Notes: generated by a model from the sequence alone, not told the origin. A DNA stretch of 10,522 nucleotides from JANYBT01 sp038211475 (GCA_038211475.1 JBBQVN010000129.1:1-10522); one strand, 5' to 3'; counted from the first letter of the stretch, positions 1-7,909 are shown. A program made the numbers and translations.

Positions 1-2
1 AA

Positions 3-964
3 CTCGAGATGTGGCAGGAGGCCACGTTTGATCCGGCGCAGATCGACAAGGAACTGGGATGGGCCGAATCGATCGGCATGAACACCATGCGAGTTTTTCT
101 GCACGATCTCCTCTGGCAGCAGGACGCGCCCGGATTCAAAAGCGGCTCGACAGTTTTCTGGCCATCGCCGCCAAACATCACATCCGGCCGGTATTGGTGT
201 TGTTTGATTCCTGCTGGGATCCCTATCCCAAGCTCGGTCCTCAGCACCCGCCTATTCCAGGAGTACACAACTCGGGGTGGGTCCAGAGTCCCGGAGCTTC
301 TGCCCTCGCCGATTCCCAGCAGTATCCCCGGCTGAAGACCTATGTGCAGGGCGTGGTCGGCGCATTCGCCAACGATCCCCGCATTCTGGCGTGGGACGTT
401 TGGAATGAACCCAGCAACCTCAACGGCGGCGCATATGGTGCTGTCGAACTGAAAAATAAGCAATCCTATGTGCTCGCTCTTCTGCCCCAGGTTTTCGACT
501 GGGCCCGCGCGGCTGGCGCCTCGCAGCCCCTCACCAGCGGCGTGTGGGAAGGCGACTGGTCCTCCCTCGCCACCATGGACGCCATTGCGCGCGTCCAGAT
601 CCGGCAGTCCGATGTCATCTCATTTCACAGCTACGGCTGGCCCGAGGATTTCGAAAAAGCAGTGGCGGCGCTCGAGCCTTACCATCGCCCTCTCTTTTGC
701 ACGGAGTACATGGCTCGCGGCGCAGGCAGCACCTTCGACACCATTCTGCCGATCGCCAAAAAGGACCACGTCGCCGCCATCAATTGGGGATTGGTGGTCG
801 GCAAAACCCAGACCAATTTGCCTTGGGACTCCTGGCAAAAGCCTTACGTGCTCGACCAGCCGCAAATCTGGTTCCATGAAGTGTTCTACGCAGACGGCCG
901 GCCCTATCGCCAGCGCGAGGTCAGCCTTATCCGCGAGTTGACCGGACGCGGCAGCCGAAATTAG
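3..964 (+). CDS. GH5-like (clan GH-A) secreted glycosidase, 5'-partial and frameshifted
   Basis: This is the C-terminal part of a cellulase/xylanase-like (beta/alpha)8 glycosidase, likely acting on plant polysaccharide outside the cytoplasm. The gene enters from the left edge, so the ATG at 9 is probably internal. The first frame reads MWQEATFDPAQIDKELGW and then SIGMNTMRVFLHDLLWQQD, and stops making sense after GF at 135-137. The frame two bases along then continues with KRLDSFLAIAAKHHIRPVLV to the TAG at 962-964. The two frames join at the A run 138-141, where one missing A explains the break. Catalytic candidates are the acid/base Glu of WNEP (codon 407-409) and the nucleophile Glu of CTEY (codon 704-706), both in the downstream frame. 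It is either a true pseudogene or an assembly error. The fold class is fairly certain; the substrate is not. Confidence 0.75.
138..141 (+). other. Frameshift point in an A run of the GH5-like gene
   Basis: TTC followed by four A and GCGG gives Phe-Lys-Ser-Gly in the incoming frame, after which the family-like sequence is lost. Five A would give Phe-Lys-Lys-Arg-Leu-Asp and restore a continuous protein. A one-base deletion in a homopolymer is the simplest explanation. It may be mutational or a sequencing error. Confidence 0.7.
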
Positions 965-1072
965 CGTGCAGCCAGCGCCGGATCTGGAGCCACGTGGTTC
1001 AGTGCCGGGCTCGCATTCGCGTCACGGCCGCATAATAAGAGGGTCAGCCTCCCCGGGCTGCGCCGCGATTCT

Positions 1073-2104
1073 GTGAAGTCGACTTTCTCCATCGCCGCAA
1101 GAGTCTGGCCTTTGCTTCTACTGGCGGGGTCCGCCCGGCTCGTGGCGCAGACGGCTACTCCCTCCAGCAACTACGCGCGCGGGGTGGAGGCTTTCCGCCA
1201 CAAAGACTACGCCGCTGCTGCCGCCTTGCTGGCAGACGCGGGACCGGACTCGGCCGATGCAGCGTTGTATCGCGCGAAAGCGCTGGCGAACCTGAAGCGA
1301 TTCTCCGAGGCTGAGTCCTCGCTTCGCGTGTACTGCGCCGCTCACCCCGAGAATCCCGAAGCCCGCTATCTCCTCGGCTACGTGCTTTTTTCACAGAACC
1401 AGCCGCAGGCCTCACTCGACGCTTACACCCAGGCCGCCCGCTTGCAGCGTCCCCTCGGTGACGACCTCAAAATTGTTGGACTCGACTATGTTTTGTTGAA
1501 TGACAATGAGGACGCCGCCAAATGGCTGGAGCAAGCGGTAGCATTGGATCCTGCAGACGTGGATGCCTGGTATGCCTTGGGCCGGGTCCGCTTCTCTCAG
1601 AACTTCTTTCCTAAAGCACGCGCCGCGTTCGATCGGGTGCTGGCGCTGGATCCTAAAAATGTAAAGGCGGAGAGCAACATCGGTTTGCTTTATGAAGCGG
1701 ATAGCCGTCCCGAGGACGCCATCAAGGCCTATCGCCAAGCCATTGCCTGGCAGAGAGCAAATTCTTCTGCCGAAATACGTCCCAGCGAGCAGCCCTTTCT
1801 CGACCTCGGCATTTTGTTGCTGGCGCGCGATCAAGCTTCCGAAGCCGAGCAAGCGCTGGAAGAAGCCGTTCGCATTGCTCCGGCCAGTGCCAGTGCACAC
1901 GGACACTTGGGCCGCGCGTACCTGCAGCGCGAAGATGCCGCCAAAGCCCAATCCGAATTGGCCATCGCTGTTAAGTTGGAGCCCGGCAACGCGAGTTGGC
2001 ATTACCAACTGGGTCGCGCCCTGCGGCGTTTGGGTCAAACGGATCGCGCGAAATCTGAATTCGCCGCGGCGGAACGCATTTTGGCGGGGAAATCTTCGCG
2101 CTGA
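1073..2104 (+). CDS. Exported TPR-repeat protein
   Basis: A 343-residue protein made almost wholly of tetratricopeptide repeats. The GTG at 1073 is chosen because it gives a good Sec signal peptide: MKSTF, then a hydrophobic stretch at about residues 11-20, and a likely cleavage after the VAQ at 24-26. No strong Shine-Dalgarno is visible before it and no in-frame ATG lies near. About eight to nine degenerate TPRs follow from residue 33 to 338, the clearest being 163-196 (WYALGRVRFSQNFFPKARAAF, then ALDP), 274-306 and 307-338. TPR proteins are scaffolds with no catalytic residues, so the partner is unknown. It follows the GH5-like gene by 108 bp on the same strand and might be co-transcribed with it. 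No link to arabinose metabolism can be shown. Confidence 0.85.
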   Translation: MKSTFSIAARVWPLLLLAGSARLVAQTATPSSNYARGVEAFRHKDYAAAAALLADAGPDSADAALYRAKALANLKRFSEAESSLRVYCAAHPENPEARYLLGYVLFSQNQPQASLDAYTQAARLQRPLGDDLKIVGLDYVLLNDNEDAAKWLEQAVALDPADVDAWYALGRVRFSQNFFPKARAAFDRVLALDPKNVKAESNIGLLYEADSRPEDAIKAYRQAIAWQRANSSAEIRPSEQPFLDLGILLLARDQASEAEQALEEAVRIAPASASAHGHLGRAYLQREDAAKAQSELAIAVKLEPGNASWHYQLGRALRRLGQTDRAKSEFAAAERILAGKSSR

Positions 2105-2140
2105 CGCGCTCGCGACGGTGCAATTCTAGGCCCGCTCCTA

Positions 2141-2152
2141 GTAAACGTTTAC
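2141..2152. promoter_or_regulatory. Orphan LacI-type operator-like palindrome
   Basis: GTAAACGTTTAC is a perfect 12-bp palindrome and the best copy of the motif found before araD, the arabinanase and araB. It lies between the ends of two converging genes, so no gene start is nearby, and I see no convincing -35/-10 pair on either strand. It could be an auxiliary operator for DNA looping, a relic of a lost promoter, or chance. A weak 5-bp inverted repeat, CTAGG/CCTAG (2126-2130 and 2137-2141), abuts it. No clear terminator with a T tract is visible in this gap. Confidence 0.5.
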
Positions 2153-2214
2153 CAAGCTTCTGGCATCGTAACAGCACCGCACCTCAAACTCCAGACCCCC
2201 ATAACAAAGCCCGC

Positions 2215-3636
2215 TTACTCTGCTCTTCCGTGCCAGTGCGTTTCCCACCCTAGATAGCGAGTCGCCGCTTCATGAACGGATCCAGCAACAGTACTCAGGT
2301 TGGCTGCTACGTGGTGCTCGAAGCCGTTTTCACAAATGTAGCGCAGCAGCTTCTGCAATTGCGGAATCTCGACCACTCCAGCCCCACCGAACGTGTCGAG
2401 AGTGTCGTCGGTGAATCTCCCTCCCCCAACATAGCCGCGCATCTTGCCGCTGAAATCATCGGTCGAGAAGCGCGCAAACGTCATCGGCGAGGCTTTTACC
2501 ATGCCAACGCACGTCCCGAATGTGTTGTCCTTGCCCACCGTTCCCGCAATGATTTCCTGGAAGTCCATGCGCACGCTTTGGAAGAAATGCTTGGGCAGAT
2601 TGCTGCAATGGAAACAGACCGCTTTGTCCGGATTGCTGCCGTAGTTGTTGTTCCAATCCAGCAAAGCGCTGGGCGTCCCCGAAGCCAGTTGCAGCGCATG
2701 CATTCCGATGACGCCGCAGATGTCCACTTCGCAGGCGCTGGACATCAGCTCATTGCTCATCATGCTCATCACCGTACACGGCACCACGCCGAGATTTTCC
2801 TCAATCGAGGTCCAGCACTGTACCGCGCTGATCGTGACTTCGGTTTCCCTCATCCACGCTTCTACCACGGCAGCCAGCTTTGCCATCTTTAGCAGCGCGG
2901 GCTTGGGTACTCCCGAAGTAGAAACGTAAGCCTCAATCGCCGCCAACTTCGCTAACGCGCCTGGGTCATCGTCCTTGGTGCGCTCGATCCGGCCCAACAC
3001 CTCTGAGAGATCCAGCGTCTCCACTGTAATGCCGCTGCGCTCCAATAGTTTCTCGCTGTATCGCACCGTGTTGAACGCGGTCGGACGCGCTCCAATCGCC
3101 CCCACCCGCAGGTTCTTCATGCCGTTGACGACCCGGCACACCGCAGCAAACCATTCCAGGTCCTTCACAAATTCCGGCGCGTCCACCGCCACCGTGTGGA
3201 GCGACGTCAGCGAATAAGGAATCCCATACTGCATCAGGTTGTTGCATGCCGACATCTTTCCGCAGAAGCTGTCGCGTCGATGCGCAATCGTCATTTTTCG
3301 CGGATCGTCCGGGGTAGCTTGTACCAGCACAGGAACTCCCAAATTGGCCAGCCGCAGTGTGTCCGCGAGCGGGCGCTCTTCGCCAAAGTTGGGCAGGGTG
3401 ATAATCACGCCATCGATGCGACTCGCGTTCTGCTTAAACAGGTCGGCACAGCGGCGCGCGTCTTGCAGCGTCTGCACCGCGCCGTGCTGCGTCTGCTCGG
3501 GGCTCAGCACCACGACGTCCATTTCCGCCGCCGCCAGCGCGGCCATCATTTCCTCTCGCCCTGACTTGGCCAGGTGGTGCGGAAAAAATCCCCGGCTCCC
3601 CACAATCAATCCCATTGTCATCTTGCGTTCAGACAT
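2215..3636 (-). CDS. L-fucose/L-arabinose isomerase family protein, probable arabinose isomerase
   Basis: A 473-residue cytoplasmic aldose-ketose isomerase of the FucI-like group (COG2407 type), proposed to turn L-arabinose into L-ribulose for AraB. It does not resemble classical AraA, whose sequence I can recall and which does not align by eye. Metal-binding candidates are Glu303 in ACEVD and Asp327 in LLDWNN. Their 24-residue spacing equals that of Glu337 and Asp361 in E. coli FucI. His441 or His442 (FEHHVA) may be the third ligand. The N-terminal half holds alternating Rossmann-like segments such as GVIITLPNFGEERPL. The ATG at 3636 has GGGAGG about 7 bases upstream. It is the last gene of the araD operon, 52 bp after the small membrane protein. 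Substrate is inferred from AraB and AraD; fucose or another aldose remains possible. Confidence 0.85.
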   Translation of the reverse strand: MSERKMTMGLIVGSRGFFPHHLAKSGREEMMAALAAAEMDVVVLSPEQTQHGAVQTLQDARRCADLFKQNASRIDGVIITLPNFGEERPLADTLRLANLGVPVLVQATPDDPRKMTIAHRRDSFCGKMSACNNLMQYGIPYSLTSLHTVAVDAPEFVKDLEWFAAVCRVVNGMKNLRVGAIGARPTAFNTVRYSEKLLERSGITVETLDLSEVLGRIERTKDDDPGALAKLAAIEAYVSTSGVPKPALLKMAKLAAVVEAWMRETEVTISAVQCWTSIEENLGVVPCTVMSMMSNELMSSACEVDICGVIGMHALQLASGTPSALLDWNNNYGSNPDKAVCFHCSNLPKHFFQSVRMDFQEIIAGTVGKDNTFGTCVGMVKASPMTFARFSTDDFSGKMRGYVGGGRFTDDTLDTFGGAGVVEIPQLQKLLRYICENGFEHHVAANLSTVAGSVHEAATRYLGWETHWHGRAE

Positions 3637-3688
3637 GCTGCGCCCTCCCAGGGTCTCGCCCCGATCTCAACTCTGTCCCGCTTCGCAT

Positions 3689-3913
3689 TTACCCACGGGC
3701 TGGCTTGCGGTTGGGGCGGAAGTGCAGACAGTACCACCCCCCGATCACCGCTAGAATTGCTCCCCACCACACTCCCGCATGCAACTGATACAGCACCACC
3801 GGGTGCGCCGGCGGACTTACGAAATCATAAAGACCAGCTCCCGTGATCAACAGACCATTGACCAGCAGCGAGATGCCGACGAAAAACCAGATCGAGATGC
3901 CCTCTGAATGCAT
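3689..3913 (-). CDS. Small two-helix membrane protein in the arabinose operon
   Basis: A 74-residue protein with two predicted membrane helices, about residues 6-29 (ISIWFFVGISLLVNGLLITG) and 44-64 (LHAGVWWGAILAVIGGWYC), joined by a short loop containing SPPAHPVV, and a basic tail (RPNRKPARG) that suggests a cytoplasmic C-terminus. It is not a shadow ORF: AGGGAG lies about 6 bases before the ATG, it begins only 10 bp after the symporter stop, and the amino-acid pattern is clearly membrane-like. I do not recognise a named family. Its place directly after the symporter gene suggests a transporter accessory subunit, as some sodium symporters have, but this is inference. Confidence 0.75.
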   Translation of the reverse strand: MHSEGISIWFFVGISLLVNGLLITGAGLYDFVSPPAHPVVLYQLHAGVWWGAILAVIGGWYCLHFRPNRKPARG

Positions 3914-3923
3914 GTTCGCTCCC

Positions 3924-5627
3924 TTACCACAACCAGATATTGACGATAAAGAATGCCACCACTACCACCGCAGCCCAGAACATCGGCCGATGGTGCAGCG
4001 GCACCGTAGCCTCCGACGGTATCTCGGTCACGCCATACACCAAGCCCTTCAACTCACTGTCTGGCTTGGGTTCGGTCATATAGCTCACCACCACCGTCAC
4101 CAATACGCACACGATCCACGACCACAATGCCCGATACATGTTTTCCGCCATGTCGCGGGCATTCGGTGAAAGCGCCACGTAGCGAATGGCCGCGGGATCC
4201 AGTTTTACCCAGGCCCACATTCCCACCGACGACAGGGTTCCGCACAGCAGTCCCCAGAAGCCGCCCTTGGGAGTCGCTCGCTTCCACAACATCCCCAGCA
4301 GCACTGTCCCAAACAGTGGCGCAATGAAGAAACTGAACAGCGCCTGCACGTAGTCCATGATGGAAAGAAACTGCATCACCAGGTAGGCCGTGCCCACGCT
4401 GATCAGCACTCCCAGCACCGTGCACCACCGTCCCATGCGCACTTTTTGCGCATCCGTGGAGTTCTTGTTGATCAGCGCACCGTAGATGTCATAGGTCCAC
4501 ACCGTGGAAAACGCGCTGACGTTGCCCGCCATGCCGCTCATGAACCCTGCAATCAGTGCGGTGATTCCCAAGCCCAGCAGTCCCGGTCCGCAGTACCGCG
4601 CCAGCATCAGCGGTAACACTTCGTTGTAACTGTGTCCGCCGGTCGCGGCCGCAATGCCTTCGCCCGTCAGCTTGACTGGCAGCAAGGCCAGGCCCAGCAG
4701 TCCCGGCAGAATTACAATGAACGGCACCATCATCTTGAAGGCTGCGCCGATGATCGGAGCCAGCTTCGCCGAACGCATGTCCTTCGCGGTCAGCACTCGC
4801 TGCACTACCAGGAAGTCCGTGGTCCAGTAGCCAAACGAAATCACCGCGCCCAGCCCAAACACGATCCCGGTCCAGTGGATCCCCATCGGATTGTCCGAAA
4901 AATTTCCTAGCGTCCCCCACATGTGGGTGTATTGCGACGAGGCGTTGTGCGCAATTTGCAACTTCAATTTCGTCCAGCCCCCAGCCTCGATCAATCCCAG
5001 AATCGGTATCAGCAGGGCCCCTGCCCAGATCAGAATGAATTGCAGAATCTCATTGAAAATCGCCGACCGCAGCCCGCCGAGGCCAACGTACACCGCGACC
5101 GTCGCCGACGAAACCCAAATGCTGAAGTTGATGTCCCACCCCAGCACCACTTTCATCACCAGCGCCATCGAGTACATATTGATGCCGCTCATCAATACCG
5201 TCATCGCGGCAAACGATACCGACGACAAAGTCCGGCTGCTCTCTCCGAACCGCAGCTTCAGATATCCCGGCACCGAATGGGTCTTCGAAATGTAGTAGAA
5301 CGGCATCATCACCAGGCCCAGGAACAACATCGCCGGCACCGCGCCAATCCAGTACCAGTGCGTCGCCAGTATGCCGTATTGATACGCCGCAGCCGCCCAT
5401 CCCATCAGCTCCAGCGATCCCAGGTTCGCTGACAGGAAACTCAGGCCCGCGATCCAGGCCGTCATCTCCCGGCCCGCCATGAAATAGTCTTCACTGGTAT
5501 TGGAGCGGCCCTTGAGATAAAAGCCGATGCCCAGCACCAGTGCGAAGTAGAAAATGATGATCACGCCATCCACTATCGAAAGGTGGACGAGTCGCGATGA
5601 GGTGGGAAGGGCCGCTGCCAGTATCAT
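3924..5627 (-). CDS. Sodium:solute symporter (SSS/SGLT-like), probable arabinose importer
   Basis: A 567-residue inner-membrane protein of the sodium:solute symporter family (TC 2.A.21), which brings sugars or other solutes in with sodium. Visible family features are the RSNTSEDYFMAGREM block at residues 41-55 leading into a helix with SFLSANLGSLELMGW, and GFMSGMAGNVSAFSTVWTYD at 361-380, equivalent to the sodium-site helix of SGLT proteins (Ser371, Ser374). Roughly 13-14 hydrophobic helices are spread to the C-terminal WAAVVVVAFFIVNIWLW. The ATG overlaps the araD stop as ATGA, and AGGA lies about 9 bases upstream within araD, implying translational coupling. Context points to L-arabinose or a short arabino-oligosaccharide as substrate; the sequence alone does not fix this. 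Confidence 0.9.
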   Translation of the reverse strand: MILAAALPTSSRLVHLSIVDGVIIIFYFALVLGIGFYLKGRSNTSEDYFMAGREMTAWIAGLSFLSANLGSLELMGWAAAAYQYGILATHWYWIGAVPAMLFLGLVMMPFYYISKTHSVPGYLKLRFGESSRTLSSVSFAAMTVLMSGINMYSMALVMKVVLGWDINFSIWVSSATVAVYVGLGGLRSAIFNEILQFILIWAGALLIPILGLIEAGGWTKLKLQIAHNASSQYTHMWGTLGNFSDNPMGIHWTGIVFGLGAVISFGYWTTDFLVVQRVLTAKDMRSAKLAPIIGAAFKMMVPFIVILPGLLGLALLPVKLTGEGIAAATGGHSYNEVLPLMLARYCGPGLLGLGITALIAGFMSGMAGNVSAFSTVWTYDIYGALINKNSTDAQKVRMGRWCTVLGVLISVGTAYLVMQFLSIMDYVQALFSFFIAPLFGTVLLGMLWKRATPKGGFWGLLCGTLSSVGMWAWVKLDPAAIRYVALSPNARDMAENMYRALWSWIVCVLVTVVVSYMTEPKPDSELKGLVYGVTEIPSEATVPLHHRPMFWAAVVVVAFFIVNIWLW

Positions 5628-6325
5628 TTTTTGTTTTCCTGGCCGTAGTATGCGTTCTGGCCGTGCTTTCTCAGAAAGTGCTTGTCCCGCAGTGTCTTGC
5701 CCGCCGCTTCCGCGTCCGGGTTGATCCCCATCGTAAAATACGCCATTCGCGCCACGGCCTCTAGAATCACCGCGTTGTGGGCCGCCGCCGCAGCATCGGC
5801 TCCCCAGGCAAACGGACCGTGATTCGCTACCAGTACTGCGGGCACGCTCATTGCATCCACGTTCTCAAAAGCTCGCAGGATAACATCCCCGGTATTTTTT
5901 TCGTAGTCGGAATTGATCTCTGCCGATGTCATCGCTTCGGTCACCGGGACCGGGCCGTGAAAGTAGTCGGAGTGCGTGGTGCCAAAGCAAGGGATAGCTC
6001 GCCGGGCTTGCGCCCAGGCCGTAGCGTATTCCGAATGGGTATGGGCCACCCCGCCAATTTGCGGGAACGCGCGATACAACACCAGGTGAGTCGCCAGGTC
6101 TGACGACGGACGCAGTTTCCCTTCCACCACTTTGCCTTCCAGGTCGGTCACCACCAGGTGGGCTGACGTCATCTCTTCGTACGGAACCCCACTCGGTTTG
6201 ATCACCACCAAGCCCTCATCCCGCGAAATACCGCTGGCATTGCCGAAGGTGTACAGCACCAATCCGCGGCGCGTCAGTTCGAGGTTCGCGTCGAGGACCG
6301 CATGGCGCAGACTTTCCAGTAGCAT
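5624..6325 (-). CDS. araD: L-ribulose-5-phosphate 4-epimerase
   Basis: Converts L-ribulose 5-phosphate to D-xylulose 5-phosphate (EC 5.1.3.4) in the cytoplasm by retro-aldol cleavage, in the class II aldolase/epimerase family. The length (233 residues) is close to E. coli AraD. Counting from the ATG at 6325, the zinc ligands are His95 and His97 (VAHTHSEY) and His169 (VANHGPF). KPSGVPYEEM forms the phosphate-binding loop, THSDYFHGPVPVT carries the conserved Asp, and the C-terminal RKHGQNAYYGQ closely matches AraD and supplies the catalytic Tyr. A TTG three bases further upstream could also start it, but the ATG has GGGGAA at better spacing. It is the first gene of the minus-strand operon, about 40 bp downstream of an operator-like site. 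Confidence 0.95.
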   Translation of the reverse strand: MLLESLRHAVLDANLELTRRGLVLYTFGNASGISRDEGLVVIKPSGVPYEEMTSAHLVVTDLEGKVVEGKLRPSSDLATHLVLYRAFPQIGGVAHTHSEYATAWAQARRAIPCFGTTHSDYFHGPVPVTEAMTSAEINSDYEKNTGDVILRAFENVDAMSVPAVLVANHGPFAWGADAAAAAHNAVILEAVARMAYFTMGINPDAEAAGKTLRDKHFLRKHGQNAYYGQENKK

Positions 6326-6366
6326 CAACGGTTCCCCACAATAGAGTTGGTGTCTGGGCTGATAGA

Positions 6367-6378
6367 GTAAGCGTTTAC
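6367..6378. promoter_or_regulatory. LacI-type operator before araD
   Basis: GTAAGCGTTTAC is one base from the perfect palindrome at 2141-2152. It sits 6 bases past the predicted -10, over the predicted transcription start, where a bound LacI-family repressor would block initiation. No regulator gene is present in the window. Confidence 0.65.
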
Positions 6379-6384
6379 CGCACG

Positions 6385-6413
6385 AGCCTAGTGCACTTCT
6401 CCGCCTTTGTCAA
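6385..6413 (-). promoter_or_regulatory. Probable sigma70-type promoter of the araD operon
   Basis: Reading the minus strand, a perfect TTGACA (6413-6408) is followed after 17 bases by TAGGCT (6390-6385), a weak -10. The start of transcription would fall around 6378, at the edge of the operator-like site and about 50 bases before the araD ATG. Confidence 0.55.
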
Positions 6414-6491
6414 CGCCTAATCTTCAGCCGCATCACCCACCCCCTGTTCCCCTGTGTCCCAAGCGACGGCATCCTCTCTCGCGTCCCACTC

Positions 6492-6528
6492 TTGCCTCTC
6501 CAACTCTCGGATTGTAGAAAACGTTTGC
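6492..6528 (+). promoter_or_regulatory. Arabinanase promoter with overlapping operator
   Basis: TTGCCT (6492-6497), 17 bases, then TAGAAA (6515-6520) gives a moderate promoter match. The operator-like GAAAACGTTTGC (6517-6528, central AAACGTTT) overlaps the -10. It lies 34 bases before the arabinanase ATG and 138 bp from the araD operator, so the divergent promoters share a region with two operator copies. Confidence 0.5.
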
Positions 6529-6562
6529 TTGGTGTTAAATGGAACATCACCGGAGACCGCCC

Positions 6563-7708
6563 ATGAAACTTCCAGCGATACTTCCTGCCCGTCTGTTCTG
6601 TCTGTTCCTGCTCTGCTTGTCGATCATCCTGGCGGCGGGCCCGGCCGCCGCGCTCGACTCCAAGTCGGCGCAGCCCCATGTCTTTCCCGTCACCGGCGAC
6701 GTCCTCGGCGCCCACGACCCCTCCATCATCAAAGAGGGCAACACTTGGTATCTGTTCACCAGCACTCCGCCCGATCAGAAATCCCCCGAGCAGTTTCCCA
6801 TCCGGTCTTCGCAAGACTTGGTGCATTGGAAGTCGACCGGTTTCGTCTTTCCTGAGATCCCTGCCTGGATCAAGAAGGAGAGCCCTAACACCCACGAACT
6901 CTGGGCGCCGGACATTTCTTTCTTCGGCGGCAAGTTTCATCTCTACTACGCATTCTCCGCATTTGGCGTAAACACCTCTGGCATTGCGCTCTTGACTAAT
7001 CAGACCCTCGATCCCAAGAGCCCGAACTTTCATTGGCAGGATGAGGGTCTCGTCTTCCGCTCGCTCAAGGAAGATAACTTCAACGCCATCGATCCCAACC
7101 TGATCCTTGACAGCAAGGGCGATGCGTGGCTCTCCTTCGGAAGTTTCTGGGACGGCATCAAGATGCGCCACCTGGACGCCAAGACCGGTAAGCTCTTGGC
7201 TTCCGACCCCAAGGTGTATGCTCTCGCCCGTCGCGCCCAGCCAGCCGGCGCTGAGCCTGCCAAGCCCGGCCTTCCTCCTGACTGGGAAGCCATCGAAGCG
7301 CCTTTCATCGTGCATCGCGACGGTTTCTACTATCTCTTTGTCTCCTTCGACCTTTGCTGTCGCGGCACTAAGAGCAGTTACAAGACCATGGTCGGCCGCT
7401 CGCGCGAAGTGACTGGTCCTTACGTCGACGCGTCCGGTACTGCCATGCTTCAGGGAGGTGGCACGCCGCTGTTAGTCGCCAATCAGAAATGGCTTGGCCC
7501 CGGCGGCGAGTCTTTGTTGATGCAGCCCAAAGGTAGTCATGACGGCGACATCATCGTGTACCACGCTTACGACTCCAAGACTGGAGTGCCGTCCCTGCAA
7601 ATCTCCACCATCGATTGGAAAGATGGTTGGCCTCACGCCGCTCTCGATTCGTCCGCGCTGAATTCGAAAGCAAACGACTCGGGTGCGCCGCCTCCGGTTA
7701 AGCCGTAA
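6563..7708 (+). CDS. Secreted GH43 arabinanase, probable arabinan endo-1,5-alpha-L-arabinosidase
   Basis: A 381-residue five-bladed beta-propeller glycosidase that hydrolyses alpha-1,5-arabinan outside the cytoplasm (EC 3.2.1.99 activity inferred). A Sec signal peptide occupies about residues 1-30 (hydrophobic core LFCLFLLCLSIILAAG). The three GH43 catalytic acids are visible: base Asp52 in AHDPSI, pKa-modulating Asp177 in NAIDPNL, and acid Glu245 in IEAPFIV. CCRGTKSSYKTMVGRS at 265-280 and GSHDGDIIVYHAYD at 324-337 are typical of arabinanases, with His326 near the metal site. The ATG at 6563 is preferred over one 24 bases upstream because GGAG lies 7 bases before it and the signal peptide then starts with MK. 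It is transcribed divergently from araD and supplies its substrate. Confidence 0.9.
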   Translation: MKLPAILPARLFCLFLLCLSIILAAGPAAALDSKSAQPHVFPVTGDVLGAHDPSIIKEGNTWYLFTSTPPDQKSPEQFPIRSSQDLVHWKSTGFVFPEIPAWIKKESPNTHELWAPDISFFGGKFHLYYAFSAFGVNTSGIALLTNQTLDPKSPNFHWQDEGLVFRSLKEDNFNAIDPNLILDSKGDAWLSFGSFWDGIKMRHLDAKTGKLLASDPKVYALARRAQPAGAEPAKPGLPPDWEAIEAPFIVHRDGFYYLFVSFDLCCRGTKSSYKTMVGRSREVTGPYVDASGTAMLQGGGTPLLVANQKWLGPGGESLLMQPKGSHDGDIIVYHAYDSKTGVPSLQISTIDWKDGWPHAALDSSALNSKANDSGAPPPVKP

Positions 7709-7909
7709 GCACCCGTCTTACTTGCCCACCGCCGTCTGCCCGCCGTCGTCGACAATGCTGTCGTCTACAATTCGGATCGCAGTTGGCCGCCACCATGCCG
7801 CTCACCGCCAGGCTGCTCATCACAATGCTGCTCACCTCGATGGCCGTCTTCGTCAACGAGCTGGCCTGGCCCAACAACTAGCCCGTCATTCAACCCTAGC
7901 CCGGCCTGT
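7709..7909. other. Gap after the arabinanase gene, no gene seen
   Basis: No convincing gene here. A plus-strand reading from 7795 gives only a 28-residue hydrophobic peptide (ending NELAWPNN) with no ribosome site. On the minus strand, the last codons before a TAA at 7720-7718 read IVDDGGQTAVGK, which resembles the C-terminus of a short-chain dehydrogenase. The match does not extend further in any one frame, so at most it is a decayed remnant. Confidence 0.4.

Noticed and set aside
1412..2038. Minus-strand open frame opposite the TPR gene
   Set aside because: The TPR frame shows periodic repeat residues and a signal peptide; the antisense frame shows neither.
2126..2141. Terminator between the converging genes
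   Set aside because: Only a 5-bp stem (CTAGG/CCTAG) and no T tract on either strand.
6539..6562. Upstream ATG for the arabinanase
   Set aside because: It would add MEHHRRPP ahead of the signal peptide and place the good GGAG ribosome site inside the coding region.
6410..7315. Long minus-strand open frame (301 codons) opposite the arabinanase gene
   Set aside because: It lies antisense to a gene with all GH43 catalytic residues; its translation is rich in Arg/Gly with no recognisable domain, as expected from GC-rich antisense frames.
7795..7881. Small plus-strand peptide of 28 residues
   Set aside because: No ribosome site, and no context; chance open frame in a gap.
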